A DNA stretch of 64,000 bases from Pyrenopolyporus hunteri (Eukaryota; Ascomycota; Sordariomycetes; Xylariales; Hypoxylaceae), in the NCBI GenBank assembly GCA_902806595.1, contig CADCXC010000010.1:1674001-1738000 (forward strand), read 5' to 3'. Made by a program: the position numbers and the translations under genes. This document shows, in pieces, positions 21,293-32,154 of this stretch. Numbering within the stretch: the stretch's first letter is position 1; each line of letters starts with the position of its first letter. The notes beneath the pieces are model-generated. The model was not told the origin of the DNA. It ran no database searches and saw only the letters and a program-made list of their open reading frames with translations.

Positions 21293-23498
21293 ATGGCTAC
21301 CAGTAAGCGCACCGGCGAATTTCGCGAATATCAACTAATCCGTGAATATCAGGCCGTGAGGAGCGCATGCAACAGCGCATGCGTGGGGCAGGGTATGTGT
21401 ATTTTTTTTTTTTTTACCTCTTATCGTTATGGATCGTGATACCCATGCTAACTGCCCAGCGTAGACGTCATGAAGTTGCTGATGATTCTTTCGGCTTCGT
21501 CCTCCCGGGTGTCGAAGAACCCCCCCAGTCTCCGGCTCTCCCTCCCCCGCCATCTGTTCCGCGATCCGAGCCCAACACCTCCGCGAAGCGACGCCGGTTG
21601 AACCCAGAGGCTACTTCGTCAAGCTCGCAGCCCCCATCTAGCGCGACAAGAGTGCCGACAAGGACATCGGCCCGGCTTAGTGGGTCTAGACCAGATCCTT
21701 ATACCGCCATTGAAGAAGATAGTCCCGAGAATATATCTGATCCTGCGGCGGTCTCAGATCCTACTGTTCAAGAACCACAGAATGAGGGCGAAACGTTGGA
21801 TTCGTTACCGGAAGCAATACAACGCCCTGTGTCCCCCGGGTCTGTGGCTTCTCTACAATCTGCAGATCAGGTGGCGGAAGAAGTTACCGAGAGTCCGGCT
21901 GAAGCTCCCGGAAGCGGACGGAGACGCTCGGTTAGGGTTCCCGAGAGTTTAACCCGGAGCGCTAAACTATTACAAGCTGCGACTGAAGATGACGCAGGGG
22001 CTACGGGTGAGTTTACCGTGTCCTCTCCTTTAGCAAGGAAGAGTAGACCCAGCGGTACTACGATGGGCGCCGTTTCGGTGCGATCCACCCGAACAGCGAC
22101 TAGGGTGTCGGCGGGTTCGGCGAACAGTAACGTCGATGAGTTGTCACCAGTAACCCGGCCAGCGCGAAGGAGCGACGGTACGGCGGCTACGGGATCTACG
22201 CGTTCTACACGAAGCCAAATTAGACCGACTACACCTAGCACGGTAGATGAGCTTTCCTCGTCTCCTCAGGCTGCAGGTACTGCTAGTCCCAGGAAACCTC
22301 AGCCGAGGGTGAAGCCTAAGCCTATAGCCGAACCCCCAGAACCTAAAGTTAAAGGGAAAGGCAAAGCCAAAGCCAAAGCCAAAGAGGTTGACGAGGAGGC
22401 CCAGGTGGAGGAAGCAGGCGCCGATGGAGAGGAAGCCGAGGAAATCGACGTTCAAACGGCTGCCCGGACCATTGGCCGAAAACGCCCGCGGGTTAGCTCG
22501 CCTCGAGAAGCGTCCCCAGAACTACATTCTAGAGCCGAAGAGACTCGACCGACGAAGAAGGGTAGACATAAAAGAGTACCGGGTAGTGCGGCGAAGCAGT
22601 CACAACCCAAAGCGCTCAAAGCGCCCAAAGCACCCAAAGAAAAGAACAAAGCATCTTCGCGAAGACGAAGCGATGGCGACGCAATTCCCATCATCGTCCA
22701 GAGATATACCAAACGAATGCACGTAAACGAAGACGATACCGATGGTGATATCCTTAATGCCGAGATCCCATTCGCCAATCGCGGAGGTGTTAACGTAATC
22801 GACGTGCTATCGCAAATATGCGACGAAGTGGTCGAGTCTAGCCTAGAAACGCTCCATGAAGCGGCCGTCAATGCGAAGGATGCGGCTACGAAAAGGGAGT
22901 TGAGGACAAAGCTCCGAGCCCTGGAGGCGTTTAAGGAGGAACTACGAACACGTCTTCTGGAACACGTAGGTTGCCGGAACGGCCCGGGGATTACATGCAT
23001 CAGCTAACAAGTCCAGACCATCGCCCTCGACACGATGCACGCGCTTAAGAAGCGGGTGCGGTCCGTGCAGAAGGAGAAGCTAACGCTGCGGACGGAGATA
23101 ATGCGCATCCGCGCCGAGCGGGAGCAGGTAGCCCTGAAGATGGATGCGGTGAGGATCCGCCACGAGACGGCGAACAAGGAATCGCTGGTACGTTTTTATC
23201 TAGGACAGCTCCCCTCGCAACCCTTATAGGTTACCGTCTTGCTAACCTTTGTGCTAAGCACCAATTGGACCTCTCCTCCGCGATGGACGACATCGAATTG
23301 GCTGTCGAGAACGGGAAATCAGCTCCAACGCTTGGCCCGAAGGAGCAAAAAGCCGCCGAGCTGGCGAATCTGGAGCTCCTGATTTCCAGAGTGGCCAGCC
23401 AGGCGAGCGCTGCCGGCGACGGGGGAGGGAATCTCAAGCAGATTAAGGACTTCAACGCCTTCCTCGAGCGCGTTGCTGGAGCTCTCGAGCGAAGATAA
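21293..23498 (+). CDS. AME1: Inner kinetochore subunit, Ame1/CENP-U-like (COMA/CCAN complex)
   Basis: Five exons: 21293-21302, 21353-21392, 21465-22965, 23017-23187, 23259-23498, giving 653 residues. The first coding exon is 10 nt and the joined start reads MATSREERMQQRMRGAG, which makes better sense than the intron-derived YFFFFYLLSLW frame. Introns are 50, 72, 51 and 71 nt, several with CTAAC/CTAAT branch points. Seen: a long disordered Ser/Pro/Arg/Lys region with AT-hook-like and GKGKAKAKAK stretches, then a conserved block IPIIVQRYTKR, NRGGVNVIDVLSQICDEVVE and a coiled coil (LRALEAFKEELRTRLLEHTI, KKRVRSVQKEKLTLRTEIMR). Known: Ame1 (CENP-U) with Okp1 links centromeric nucleosomes to the Mis12 complex. 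The family name rests on recalled resemblance of the C-terminal block; the coiled-coil architecture is seen directly. Confidence 0.66.
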
Positions 23499-24897
23499 TG
23501 TGGAGCTTGGCATATGGCGCGGATTTTTCCCGTTTTGTATACTATCCTGCGATCGTGTTTTGGAGTCGCTGGCGCGGTTACATAACTCTTTTGAGAGGTA
23601 GATACAACGTGACGGGTTTGACCGAAGGGCACCCGGCGAGCACGACCTAATGAATAGACACAAGATTCATGATATCGTATAAGGGTTCAATGAGGAAGAT
23701 CATTACATATCGAGAGCAAGTATAGATATGTTTAAGCCACCGAGTCTTTGTTTCAACATATATTGTGTTGGTACACGTGGAGATGATCGGCGTGACTGGG
23801 AGATCTGTCAGCACCAGTCAGCGTGCCCCTTTTTCTCCATCCCAAAATGGAAGCGAATGCAAATCAACTTGACAGGTCTAATATTAGCAAACACCTTTGA
23901 GGTAAAGAAAATAAAAGAAACTCTGTACTCATTGACGTCAAGCGATTGACAACCCTAAATTGCTACTAAGTGGAGGAATCTCAACCCCATGTGATTTTCG
24001 ACTATCACATCTCTATCAAGTATATAAACAACATGGGTGCAATTCGTGGGGTTTCTTGCATTCAGCCTTGGAGGGCCTTGGCGTGGTGTCCCTGACCCTT
24101 GTGATCGAATTCAGAGTGGTGGTGGCCAGGCGGGTCGGGGGGCCTGGGCCCTTTAAATGAACTGCTAAACAATGCTAACCCTGGCCTAATGGTATCCTTG
24201 GCGCGCGCAGAACTGCACAGCCTTCCGCTAATCGACCAAGCCAGCGCGCCTAGAGGTCTACTAGCTACCCGCTAGCAGAGATAATTCAGAGGCGTTTTTT
24301 AGCCGCTGTTTCTAAAGTTGCATTCTTTTGCGCCTGTCGAGTTGAGTTGCCGACCTGTATCATTCTATAACCTTTGGATTGAATGAAAAGCAGAGGAAGA
24401 AACAACAATAACAATAATAAAAATAAAAATAAATAAAAAGAAGCCCTACGGCGCGGTTTAATGACGATTAATTGTGGAGATGTGCGAGTTCCAAGTTTCA
24501 ACAGGTCCCGAAGACGAAAGTGCCCTAAGCCGGCGAGTGCCTTATACGGCCAGCACCAAGACTCTTGGCAACTGCTCAGCCCACTAGCCCCAGCCTATAT
24601 ACACCTACAAAAGGCCGATATCCATCGTTTCGAGATAGGTTAGTTAGGCACCCAAGGCATGACCGCATAAAAGAAATCTTATAGTTAATTACACCCTAAG
24701 TCGCGGTCTCGACGTTATTTATTTCGTAGGACTATTTTCCTCACCTTCGATCCTATTTCCCCTTCTTCTCGCGTTTTCGTCTTTCGTTTAGCTGTAAAAT
24801 CTCGCGTATCCCCAACCAGTCCTATCCCTAGGTACCTTAGCCAACGATACCGTACACGATATACGAAAAACGACAAACGGAAACGAGACAAGTCACC
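23499..24897. other. Intergenic spacer
   Basis: About 1.4 kb between two plus-strand genes. Short frames at 23728-24160 have no recognisable content. A low-complexity A-rich stretch (AAATAAAAATAAATAAAAAG) lies near 24418-24440. The TACCTAGGTACC-like motif CCTAGGTACCTTAG is at 24827-24840, about 60 bp before the start codon of the next gene. Confidence 0.45.
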
Positions 24898-25770
24898 ATG
24901 GTCAAATACGACTACCCCTACAAGAAAGGTGTCAATATCACTGCCTGGGTTCTGCAGTTCCTTGTCTGCGTCATCCTCATCGGCACGTCGGCATGGATGT
25001 TATGGCTTTCAGATTCGGATAGTTATTCCCTAGGCAGATACCGCTCGCTTCTCCTGTACGTGTGTTTTAGGACCTTGAAAGCTAAAGGCGAGAAAGAACG
25101 AGATGAACTAACACTGGGTTAAACCATTAAAGCGCATCCGCCGGCCTTCACATCGCCATCACCGCCATCACACTCGTCCTTAATGTTATCGAGATCATCC
25201 TGATTGCGAAGACTCGAATGCCACCTTGGCTGTACCTCACGAGCGCGTGCATCAAAACCGCCATCTGGGGTGTGATGTTTATACTGAATATCGTTGCCCT
25301 TTCGGTTATATCTATCATCCTGACTCTGATTATGTCGTACGTATACACTAAATACTTACCTATCAATGGCGTGAAACTCCTATACGATGGAGGCCGCGAG
25401 TGCTGCCACAACCTGGAACACGAGACGCCTGCTGCTATGTAGAATGCGAAGCTGACACGTGCGAAACAGTGCAACGTCCATAATGCAGCTTATCCACGGA
25501 TCGATCATCGTCCACCGTAAGCGACGGGGCACCTTGACCGGTGGGAACTACGCACCCGCCGCGAACCCGCAAGGCGTTGAAGAGGGCACCTACGCCGCCC
25601 AACCGGCACATGGGTACTACTACCCGCCGAACGCAGACGTCAACACCGAGTATAAGTCACCGGCCGTCGTATCGCCGCCACCTCAATATGGGCACCCGGC
25701 GGAAGGAGGCTACGTACCACAGACACTGGGGGGTTCGTATGAGCTCGACAGCCGGGTGGGACACAACTAA
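24898..25770 (+). CDS. Four-helix membrane protein (MARVEL-like architecture)
   Basis: Three exons, 24898-25055, 25133-25336 and 25470-25770, with introns of 77 nt (GTACGT...CTAACAC...AAAG) and 133 nt (GTACGT...CTGAC...ACAG), give 220 residues. Phase is kept at both junctions and no frame is lost. Seen: four hydrophobic helices at about 15-38, 50-78, 85-110 and 112-138, a basic cytosolic turn (VHRKRRG), then an 80-residue tail rich in Pro, Tyr, Gly and Gln (YYYPP, VVSPPPQYG). A four-helix bundle with short loops and cytosolic tail resembles MARVEL-domain membrane proteins of fungi, but I see no diagnostic residue, so the family is only suggested. Likely plasma membrane or endomembrane. Confidence 0.72.
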
Positions 25771-28013
25771 GAAAAGCCTTACGGCGTAATAGGGCTATAT
25801 TGTCTAATGATAGTTTGGGGCGAACGGTGTCTGCTTCGAGCGTTTTATGATAAAAGTTACCCATATTTATATGGTTCGGCCTGGCCACTGTACAGTTATA
25901 ATACCCGTATATAGAAGGGAAGGCTCGCATGGATATGATACAGCGATTATGAATATTACCGATAGATAACAAATGCATTGGAATGGCGCACTCACATAAG
26001 CCCTTATCTCGACTTAGATAACAGCATCCCGTGCCGTGACCTGATATGTAGTAGGTAGTTCCGCCGTATCAGATCCCGAGGCTGGTCCTTTACGTCGGGT
26101 TCCTCGGATCCCTGCATATCTGCTTGGTACACATGGGAGTCAGATATGTGGTTGATAGGTATAAGTACCTAACTACCTAGGTATGGTGGTGTAAACGGAT
26201 AGACCTCAACAGGTTGTTCTATACCTAAATGCAATGCACCAAGTATATAGTTGTAGAATATAACTCAATGGGCTTGAGCAGCAGCATAATTGGGAAGACA
26301 GACGGGAAAATCGACTAAACGCCAAGTGAGCGAATGAACGATTAAATGAGAGCCAATTGTTTTCGTTGTTGTAAAGGTTCAGGTTCCAGGTGGATTCCGA
26401 CGGGTCGGACCTGTAAGTGTACCCCTTGCAGTGGACGTCACCCTTTCCCGTTTCGTATTTTCCCACCAAATTTGGGGATATCACATGTACATTTAGCATC
26501 AGGTACTGCGTACTTGAGCAATTTTTGTGTAAGTGAGGGAAACCTCGGCTAACTTTGTAGGTAGCATCGTCGAGCTTCCATATAAACCTTTAAATATCTT
26601 AGTGATGTACGTAGATACCTATAAACAACCTTAACTTACTAAGATGCCGGTACACGTTAAGCATTAATAGGCAGGTATCTAAGCCAATTGGGGTTCCTCA
26701 TACTAAATCGGTACACGACCATATATGCTACCAGGTACCCGCCTATATGGAGATAGGTACATGGGTATCAACATACGGCAAACATTGCCCAATTTTATTT
26801 GTATCACGGTGGGTGGATTCGCGGGGGATGACGGGAAATAACTGTACAAGCTTCTCACCCGCTCAAACTTGCGCGGAAGATGGACCATAGCCACTTTCCC
26901 AATCTCTTAAGCTACCCAATTACATGAAGATATGCTATCGGCTTCTAGAGTTGTGGGTGCTGTCCGCCGGAGTCTTCAAATCTAGGACTAAGGTTATTAG
27001 GTATATACCCGTAAACTATCACGGCACATGGAATATAAATACCACCCATTTGGGTACCTTACATATATAATCGCGCCGACCCGGTGACATGTCATTAAAT
27101 TTTCAGCTCGATTGGAACCAAGGGTCGTCCACTTATATGCGTAACAAAGGGCCAACTTACCTAACTCTCCCGTGTCAGGTCATCCAAGTTAGGCATCGTG
27201 GGGAAATGATTGGTTAGCTCTGTACGAAGCTGCAAGCCCATCCAATCGGGGTTTCATGCAGATGAACAGAAGTTTGGCGCCCTTTGGCCCCTTTGATGGC
27301 ACGCTGCTCATTGCATTGGGCTGTGTACGATGATGCTTACGACTGATCACCACCATCATCACCATCACCACCACCACTATCACCACTATCATCACTATCG
27401 TCGTCACCGCTACCCGCGCCAACTTGCCCTGTGTAATGGTAGGTACCGCATGTGTACTCCCACCGATTTACCAGATGTGCAAGTCCGACCCTCCTCGATA
27501 TGCAGCTCTTTGATGGGGGATCGACCCGAATGGGTCCGGCCTGGCAACTTCAAGCTTTGTGGCGCTTGCAGAAGGGGGCTTGGGCCATCGCTACTTCCAA
27601 TGAATCGCCAAACTTCCATGCCTCTACGTGTAGACAAATGTACCTCCCTGTACAAATAACCCTAGAAACAGTTAGCTTAGGTACAATCTGGGGTTCTAGC
27701 CCCCCTTGTTAATGAGTGTGTTTTGTACGTCTCCGTAGGGAAGTCGCGGACGCCGGCTGTAGGATCCTTGGGCTGCCTCCCCAATGCCGTTATATCCGTC
27801 GCCTAGCAGGTACTTAGGTAGATAAAGGTCTCTCGTCTTCCTCTCCTCCGTCCCTTTTCATCTTTTTTCTCCCATCAACAAACAAAATATTCCTCACCAC
27901 ATTCTCAACCTGCGATTATCGTAGTCGTCTATTTCTTTACTCTTCGGGGCAGTCAGTCAGACACTCAGTCATTCCCTACTCTTCTTCGAGCAATACCCGT
28001 TCGCGAATTCAAG
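25771..28013. other. Long intergenic spacer
   Basis: About 2.2 kb. TACCTAGGTA-like motifs lie near 26165-26185, and a CAC/ATC microsatellite near 27346. No convincing frame: short ORFs at 26206-26894 and 27189-27712 are shadows or simple-sequence translations. The last 150 bp, pyrimidine-rich with CAATACCCG, form the likely promoter and 5' UTR of the small gene at 28014. Confidence 0.45.
27346..27410. repeat. CAC/ATC imperfect trinucleotide microsatellite
   Basis: A 65 bp run of mixed CAC, ATC and TAT/TCG triplets. It lies in no supported gene; the polyhistidine open frame across it is a by-product of the repeat. Confidence 0.85.
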
Positions 28014-28322
28014 ATGCCTTCACCTCAAGAGCCCCAGCAGCAAGCTCCCATGGAGATGACCCCCACCGACGGCGTCGTTACGCAGCAGCCCGTGAGTCCC
28101 CATGCACCGCTTCTCTTCCATCTACCCTTCAATTCCCCCCTTGCACCCTTCCCTGAGTTGCAGGCTAGGTATGTAGTCAAGAAGTGCATCTGATTAACAC
28201 ATGTGTCCCTCGACCAACAGACTGCTGAGCCGCAGCCCGAATTCGGCAACATGCGCGGTGGCGAGGAGGCCGGCTGCGAGTTCTGCTGTGGCCTCTGCGC
28301 CTGCGACGAAGCCTGCTGCTAG
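28014..28322 (+). CDS. 59-residue protein with Cys-rich C-terminus
   Basis: Two exons, 28014-28091 and 28221-28322, with a 129 nt intron (GTGAGT...AACAG), encode 59 residues. The first exon is Pro/Gln-rich (PSPQEPQQQAPMEM), and the last 17 residues, GCEFCCGLCACDEACC, hold seven cysteines with CC and CxC pairs. No signal peptide or typical membrane helix. The arrangement recalls small fungal and plant proteins whose Cys tail is lipid-modified or membrane-attached (CYSTM-like), but the length of the hydrophobic part here is too short to claim that family. Metal binding or palmitoylation are both possible. The splice is well supported because it gives a clean frame with a strong donor. An 8 bp perfect hairpin follows at the stop codon. 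Confidence 0.72.
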
Positions 28323-28340
28323 ACGGTCATTCGACCGTCT
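28321..28340 (+). other. Perfect 8 bp hairpin overlapping the stop codon
   Basis: AGACGGTC and GACCGTCT are exact inverted repeats around a 4 nt loop (ATTC). The stem starts within the TAG stop of the Cys-tailed gene, placing a GC-rich hairpin at the very start of the 3' UTR. It could affect mRNA stability or translation termination, or be chance. Confidence 0.6.
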
Positions 28341-29794
28341 CCGCCGCTCACCCCTCGTTTCGTATCACCACTACCTTAGAAAAGAAGAAAAAAATCCCAC
28401 ATACTGCGTGACACGAACGCAACACAACAATTCATTCACACGGTCGACTTGTAACCCCGCTCGGTGCCACCACGAGGTCATACGAAAATACATGCTCATG
28501 CACGGGATGAGTCAGCACGGACTTGCATCGCGGACTCTGGCAATAACGCGGCATTCGGTATCGACTGGACGGACGGGCGGATTGTTTCCTAGTTATGGCG
28601 GCGGTAGTGGTGGCAGGTGGAAGTGGGCGAGTGGTATGTTTTGGCAGTGAGGATCGGGCTTGTCAATAGAAGAAGCTATCCTAACACGGTATCATGACTG
28701 TGCCTCAATTGAGTTCAACTTCGGATTAAGAGAAATGGGTTTCGTAAATTTGTCCGTGATTTTCGGCGCTAGGATCATGATGATCTTGCTAATGCTGACG
28801 CTGACGTTGATATGGACGATCGGAAGTAAACAGACCCCATTTACAGATTTGCTCTCTCGGCCGCGATGACGTCGAATGCCATCCCGCAAGTCTGCGCGTC
28901 GTATCTTCCTACCGATAATAATGGTCTCAAATATTACGGGTGACGTCGAATTCCCCCAGCACCGAACAGACGGCGACCCGGTCCGTCGGATTTCGCATTC
29001 CTTCCATACCCATTTATACGGGTAGGATTCCCAAGATGAGTGAGACGAGCGGCAGTACTCATGCACAGTTACGGTAGAGGCCGACTATCATTTTCGGTTT
29101 TCGGGTGCGCCGTCAGTCGAATTAAGCATTTGCCGCCTGCCTTGGCGATCTCTTGGCTTTCCTCTTGGCGGGCGCATCGACCGCCGCGAACATCAAATGG
29201 AACCTCGATTTCGCCATTCTCATTCCTTCAGCCCGCCAAGCGTACGTACCCCCGGCCCTACCCGGATGGAGTAGGAGAGCTGCGTGGGAGAGAAAGTTCC
29301 ACGTGTAAGTTTAGATACCTGCCTACCTACCTACCTAGGTATACAAAGTGGAAAAAGTCATTCTTTTTAAAACAGGAAGAAAAATGATGTCACAACCTAT
29401 GAATAGGTGCGATGGATATCGGATCACTAATATCACTACTAATCTGCATTCTCAAGGCATTGGAACACTAGGTACGATCATGAAAGGAAAAAAAGAATGT
29501 ATTCGGTCCTGCCGTAAAGGTTGCTAAAGAGTGTTGAACCCCTCGATGCCCCCAATGCTATACTGACACCCATATCCAACCTCACCCCTCCTTTTTAAAC
29601 CCGTTACCCGCTACTAGATACATGGAGGAATGCCCTGTTCAGGTCCTCGGTGAAGATTGTGTGCGTGAATGCTGCGGGGCAGGTCATCCCTAGACGCAAG
29701 CATGCCGCGTTTGGCCATTCCCCCTACAGACGTGGTAGGTCCCAAGTAGATAGATGGGTACCTATCCTTGAGTACCTAAGGTAGGATAACAGAT
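28323..29794. other. Intergenic spacer between convergent genes
   Basis: About 1.5 kb between the convergent Cys-tailed and small secreted genes. Apart from the hairpin, TACCTAGGTA-like motifs occur at 29314-29341 and 29750-29785. Open frames at 28660-29387 have no recognisable content and overlap on both strands. Confidence 0.45.
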
Positions 29795-30100
29795 TTAGCC
29801 GCCGTAGCCGGGGCACTCGGGGTCGGTGTTGGGGTCGCAGTCGGGGTTGTCGTCCCGCCTGCCGAAGCCGCCGGCAACGTTGCGGGCGTTCTCAGACTTG
29901 GGGAGGACCTGGCCGACGGCGATGCCCGGCGGGCCCTGTGCGACGAAGAAGTGGCCCGGGCGGTGGACGTTGTCGCAGTTGGGTTTCGCGACGACCTTGG
30001 AGTGCTGGTCCACGCAGTACGAGTCAGCCTGAGCTGTCGTGGCGAAGAAGGCCACGGTAGCGAGCTGGAGAGTGGGGAGGGCGATGTTCTGGCGCTTCAT
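29795..30100 (-). CDS. Small secreted protein, unrecognised
   Basis: A single exon of 101 residues on the minus strand. Residues 1 to about 25 are a clear signal peptide (basic MKRQN, hydrophobic LATVAFFATT, cleavage near AQA-DS). The mature part is about 76 residues, with the block SYCVDQHSKVVAKPNC near its N-terminus and a C-terminal segment DNPDCDPNTDPECPGYGG. There are four cysteines in two pairs, compatible with two disulfides. The size, secretion signal and paired cysteines are typical of small secreted fungal proteins, whose role ranges from wall-associated to host-interacting; nothing here decides it. A strong TATA-like box lies about 140 bp upstream, suggesting high or inducible expression. 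Confidence 0.75.
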   Translation of the reverse strand: MKRQNIALPTLQLATVAFFATTAQADSYCVDQHSKVVAKPNCDNVHRPGHFFVAQGPPGIAVGQVLPKSENARNVAGGFGRRDDNPDCDPNTDPECPGYGG

Positions 30101-30236
30101 GTTGACGGTTGGTTTTTTTGAAGAGTGGAAGTTGATAAGATGAATTTGATGTTGGAGTAGAAGTGTTGCTTTGAGTTGTTGATGCTGATGCTGATGCTAA
30201 TTCTTCATATCTCGAAATTGCTCGAAATCATCAGAC

Positions 30237-30243
30237 TTATATA
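30237..30243 (-). promoter_or_regulatory. TATA box of the small secreted protein gene
   Basis: On the minus strand the sequence reads CGGGGTATATAAG, a close match to a TATA box, 137-143 bp upstream of the start codon at 30100. The sequence between it and the ATG is A/C-rich on the coding strand, as in highly expressed fungal genes. Confidence 0.65.
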
Positions 30244-30417
30244 CCCCGCGACGGCTCGTATAATCCCTCTCTCTTGGCCGTGAGAGCATCATCGGCGACG
30301 TGTTTGTTCGAAGCCGACATGAGCTGATGACGCGTGAAGGATGATGCTTTGAAATACAAACATTCCTATCACCGTCATAAGTTTAGATGAAGCCCTTACG
30401 TTTCTAAAATCAGCAAG

Positions 30418-30492
30418 ACAATCATCGTAACTTGAAGCAATCACCACGACTCGGTAGGACAATCGTTGTAGTTCGGTAAGACGACCATCGTC
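30418..30492. promoter_or_regulatory. Phased array of four CAATC-TCGT-type motifs
   Basis: Four related units, ACAATCATCGTA (30418), CAATCACCACGA (30438), ACAATCGTTGTA (30459) and ACGACCATCGTC (30481), recur every 19-22 bp, about two helical turns. Units three and four are dyad-symmetric (ACAA-TCG-TTGT; GACGA-CCA-TCGTC). This looks like a cluster of binding sites for a dimeric regulator on one face of DNA, between two divergent genes. Function is inferred only. Confidence 0.45.
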
Positions 30493-30738
30493 TCTTGGCG
30501 GCTTTGCTGATGGTATGATCGTCCGATCTCGGGGCCGTATCTATTTTTTAATATTCTAAGTTTGTTTCCCTTACGTGTTTAGCAGATCACTTTCCACGCA
30601 GGAATCCGCCCCTGCAAAGAATATGTGTCCTGTAAACATGTTCGTAGAACTCTAGCGAGACGATCATAAAATGAATCGTGTTCGGCGAGCTGCAGGTTGA
30701 GGCAGTTCACCAGAGTCAAGATATCACAGATAGCCAAA

Positions 30739-32154
30739 ATGAGACGCATTCAAGTGGAGAAGCGACCCAACGCGACACGGCTCGTCCAGAGCCAAGGTCT
30801 CGTATACTCAAAGAATCCCGCTCCGGGAGATCTTTCCGACCCCTACTGGCCAGACGACCGGTACTACTCCTTCACCAGCGAGGAGATAGAGCTACTCGAA
30901 AAAGCCGGGCAAGATGTCTTCGCCATGTGCTGCGAGGCTGCCGATTATCTCGTCGAACACCCCGAGGTGATCACGGACAAGATGGCGATTCCTGCATTCG
31001 CTCTCCAGCAAATCAAAAAATCATGGGAACTAGAACCCTCCCGGGGAAGCGTCTACGGACGATTCGACATCTGCTTCGGCGGTCTCGACCATCCAGACCC
31101 GAGGCTGCGGGTGCCTAAGTTCTACGAGTTCAATGCTGACACACCGACGTCAGTCGTAGAAGCCGCGTCAATCCAATGGTACTGGCTCGAGCAGACGGGG
31201 CACGGGAACGACCAGTACAACTCCATCACCGAGAAGCTCATCGAGGCATGGAAGAGAAATCTGACTCTGATCGAGAAGGACCTGGGACACAGCGTCACCG
31301 TGCACTTCGCGATTGGGCAAGGAGAGCCTACGGGAGAGGACGCCATGAACACCACGCTTCTGATGGACACCTGCCAGCAGGCGGGATGGTCCGCCAAATC
31401 GATGTTCATGGAGCAAATCGCCATGTCGCCGGACGGGCGTTTCTTCGACCACGAGGGGCAGCACATCGACGTCGTCTTCAAGCTGTACCCATGGGAATTC
31501 ATGGTGCGGCAGGACTTCGGGGAGGCGTGCTTCAAGGACATGGAGCGGATCGGGCAGCGCAACGAGGCGGGCGAGTACGTCGGGGGCACGGTGTGGATCG
31601 AGGCGCCGTACAAGATGCTGTGGAGCAACAAGGCGCTCTTCGCCATCCTCTGGGACCTGTTCAAGGACGACCCGCGCTCCAGGTGGCTGCTGCCCACGTA
31701 CTTCGAGAGCGAGGCGCCCGCGTCGCTGACGCGGTACGCGCGGAAGCCCATCTTCGCGCGCGAGGGCGCCGACGTCGTGCTGCGGGCCGACGGCAAGGTC
31801 ATCCAGGACTCCAGCACGGGGTTCTACGGCCGCGAGGGCCACATCCTGCAAGAGCTCGCGCTGCTGCCCGAGTTCAAGGGCGCGCAGGACACCCCGTTCT
31901 ACCCGGTCCTAGGCCTGTGGTTTGTGGACGGCGAGCCGGCGGGGATGGGCATCCGCGAGGACAAGACGCCCATCACGACGAACGGCTCCATGTTCATCCC
32001 ACACTCGATCTCGGACGGACCCGTAAACTACGACAGGCAGCCGGTCCCGAGTCTCCACGAGATCGAGGCGTCGTTGATGATGGAGGAGCCGTATGTGGAG
32101 GTCAAACAGGACTCGAATGGAGTTATGGAATACATAGAGAGTGTTATAAATTGA
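30739..32154 (+). CDS. Glutathionylspermidine synthase-like ATP-grasp ligase
   Basis: The frame is open from 30697, but the ATG at 30739 (MRRIQVEKRPN) matches the usual N-terminus of the bacterial YgiC/YjfC proteins and has a CAAAATG context, giving 471 residues. Seen: YWPDDRYYSFTSEEI, MCCEAADYLV, KFYEFNADTPTSVVEA at about 128-142, FKLYPWEFM, and IEAPYKMLWSNKALFAILWDLF with LLPTYFE, all hallmarks of the GSP synthase preATP-grasp family. Known: relatives join glutathione to spermidine or make a similar amide bond; the separate amidase domain of E. coli Gss is absent, as in YgiC/YjfC, whose substrates are uncertain. At 471 residues it is longer than the ~386-residue bacterial proteins. Mainly bacterial family, intronless and GC-rich in third positions, so ancestral transfer is possible. 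Confidence 0.85.
   Translation: MRRIQVEKRPNATRLVQSQGLVYSKNPAPGDLSDPYWPDDRYYSFTSEEIELLEKAGQDVFAMCCEAADYLVEHPEVITDKMAIPAFALQQIKKSWELEPSRGSVYGRFDICFGGLDHPDPRLRVPKFYEFNADTPTSVVEAASIQWYWLEQTGHGNDQYNSITEKLIEAWKRNLTLIEKDLGHSVTVHFAIGQGEPTGEDAMNTTLLMDTCQQAGWSAKSMFMEQIAMSPDGRFFDHEGQHIDVVFKLYPWEFMVRQDFGEACFKDMERIGQRNEAGEYVGGTVWIEAPYKMLWSNKALFAILWDLFKDDPRSRWLLPTYFESEAPASLTRYARKPIFAREGADVVLRADGKVIQDSSTGFYGREGHILQELALLPEFKGAQDTPFYPVLGLWFVDGEPAGMGIREDKTPITTNGSMFIPHSISDGPVNYDRQPVPSLHEIEASLMMEEPYVEVKQDSNGVMEYIESVIN

Larger units (their letters stand above)
30101..30738. other. Divergent promoter region
   Basis: The 638 bp between the start codons of the small secreted gene (minus) and the ATP-grasp gene (plus). 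Contains a TATA box for the minus-strand gene, GATGCT triplet repeats near 30180-30197, and a phased array of four related motifs at 30418-30492, roughly midway. Confidence 0.6.

Noticed and set aside
21393..21464. Hydrophobic start YVYFFFFYLLSLWIVIP of the Ame1-like frame as a membrane signal
   Set aside because: It comes from a polypyrimidine intron with GTATGT donor, CTAAC branch point and CGTAG acceptor; the spliced version keeps frame and gives a normal start.
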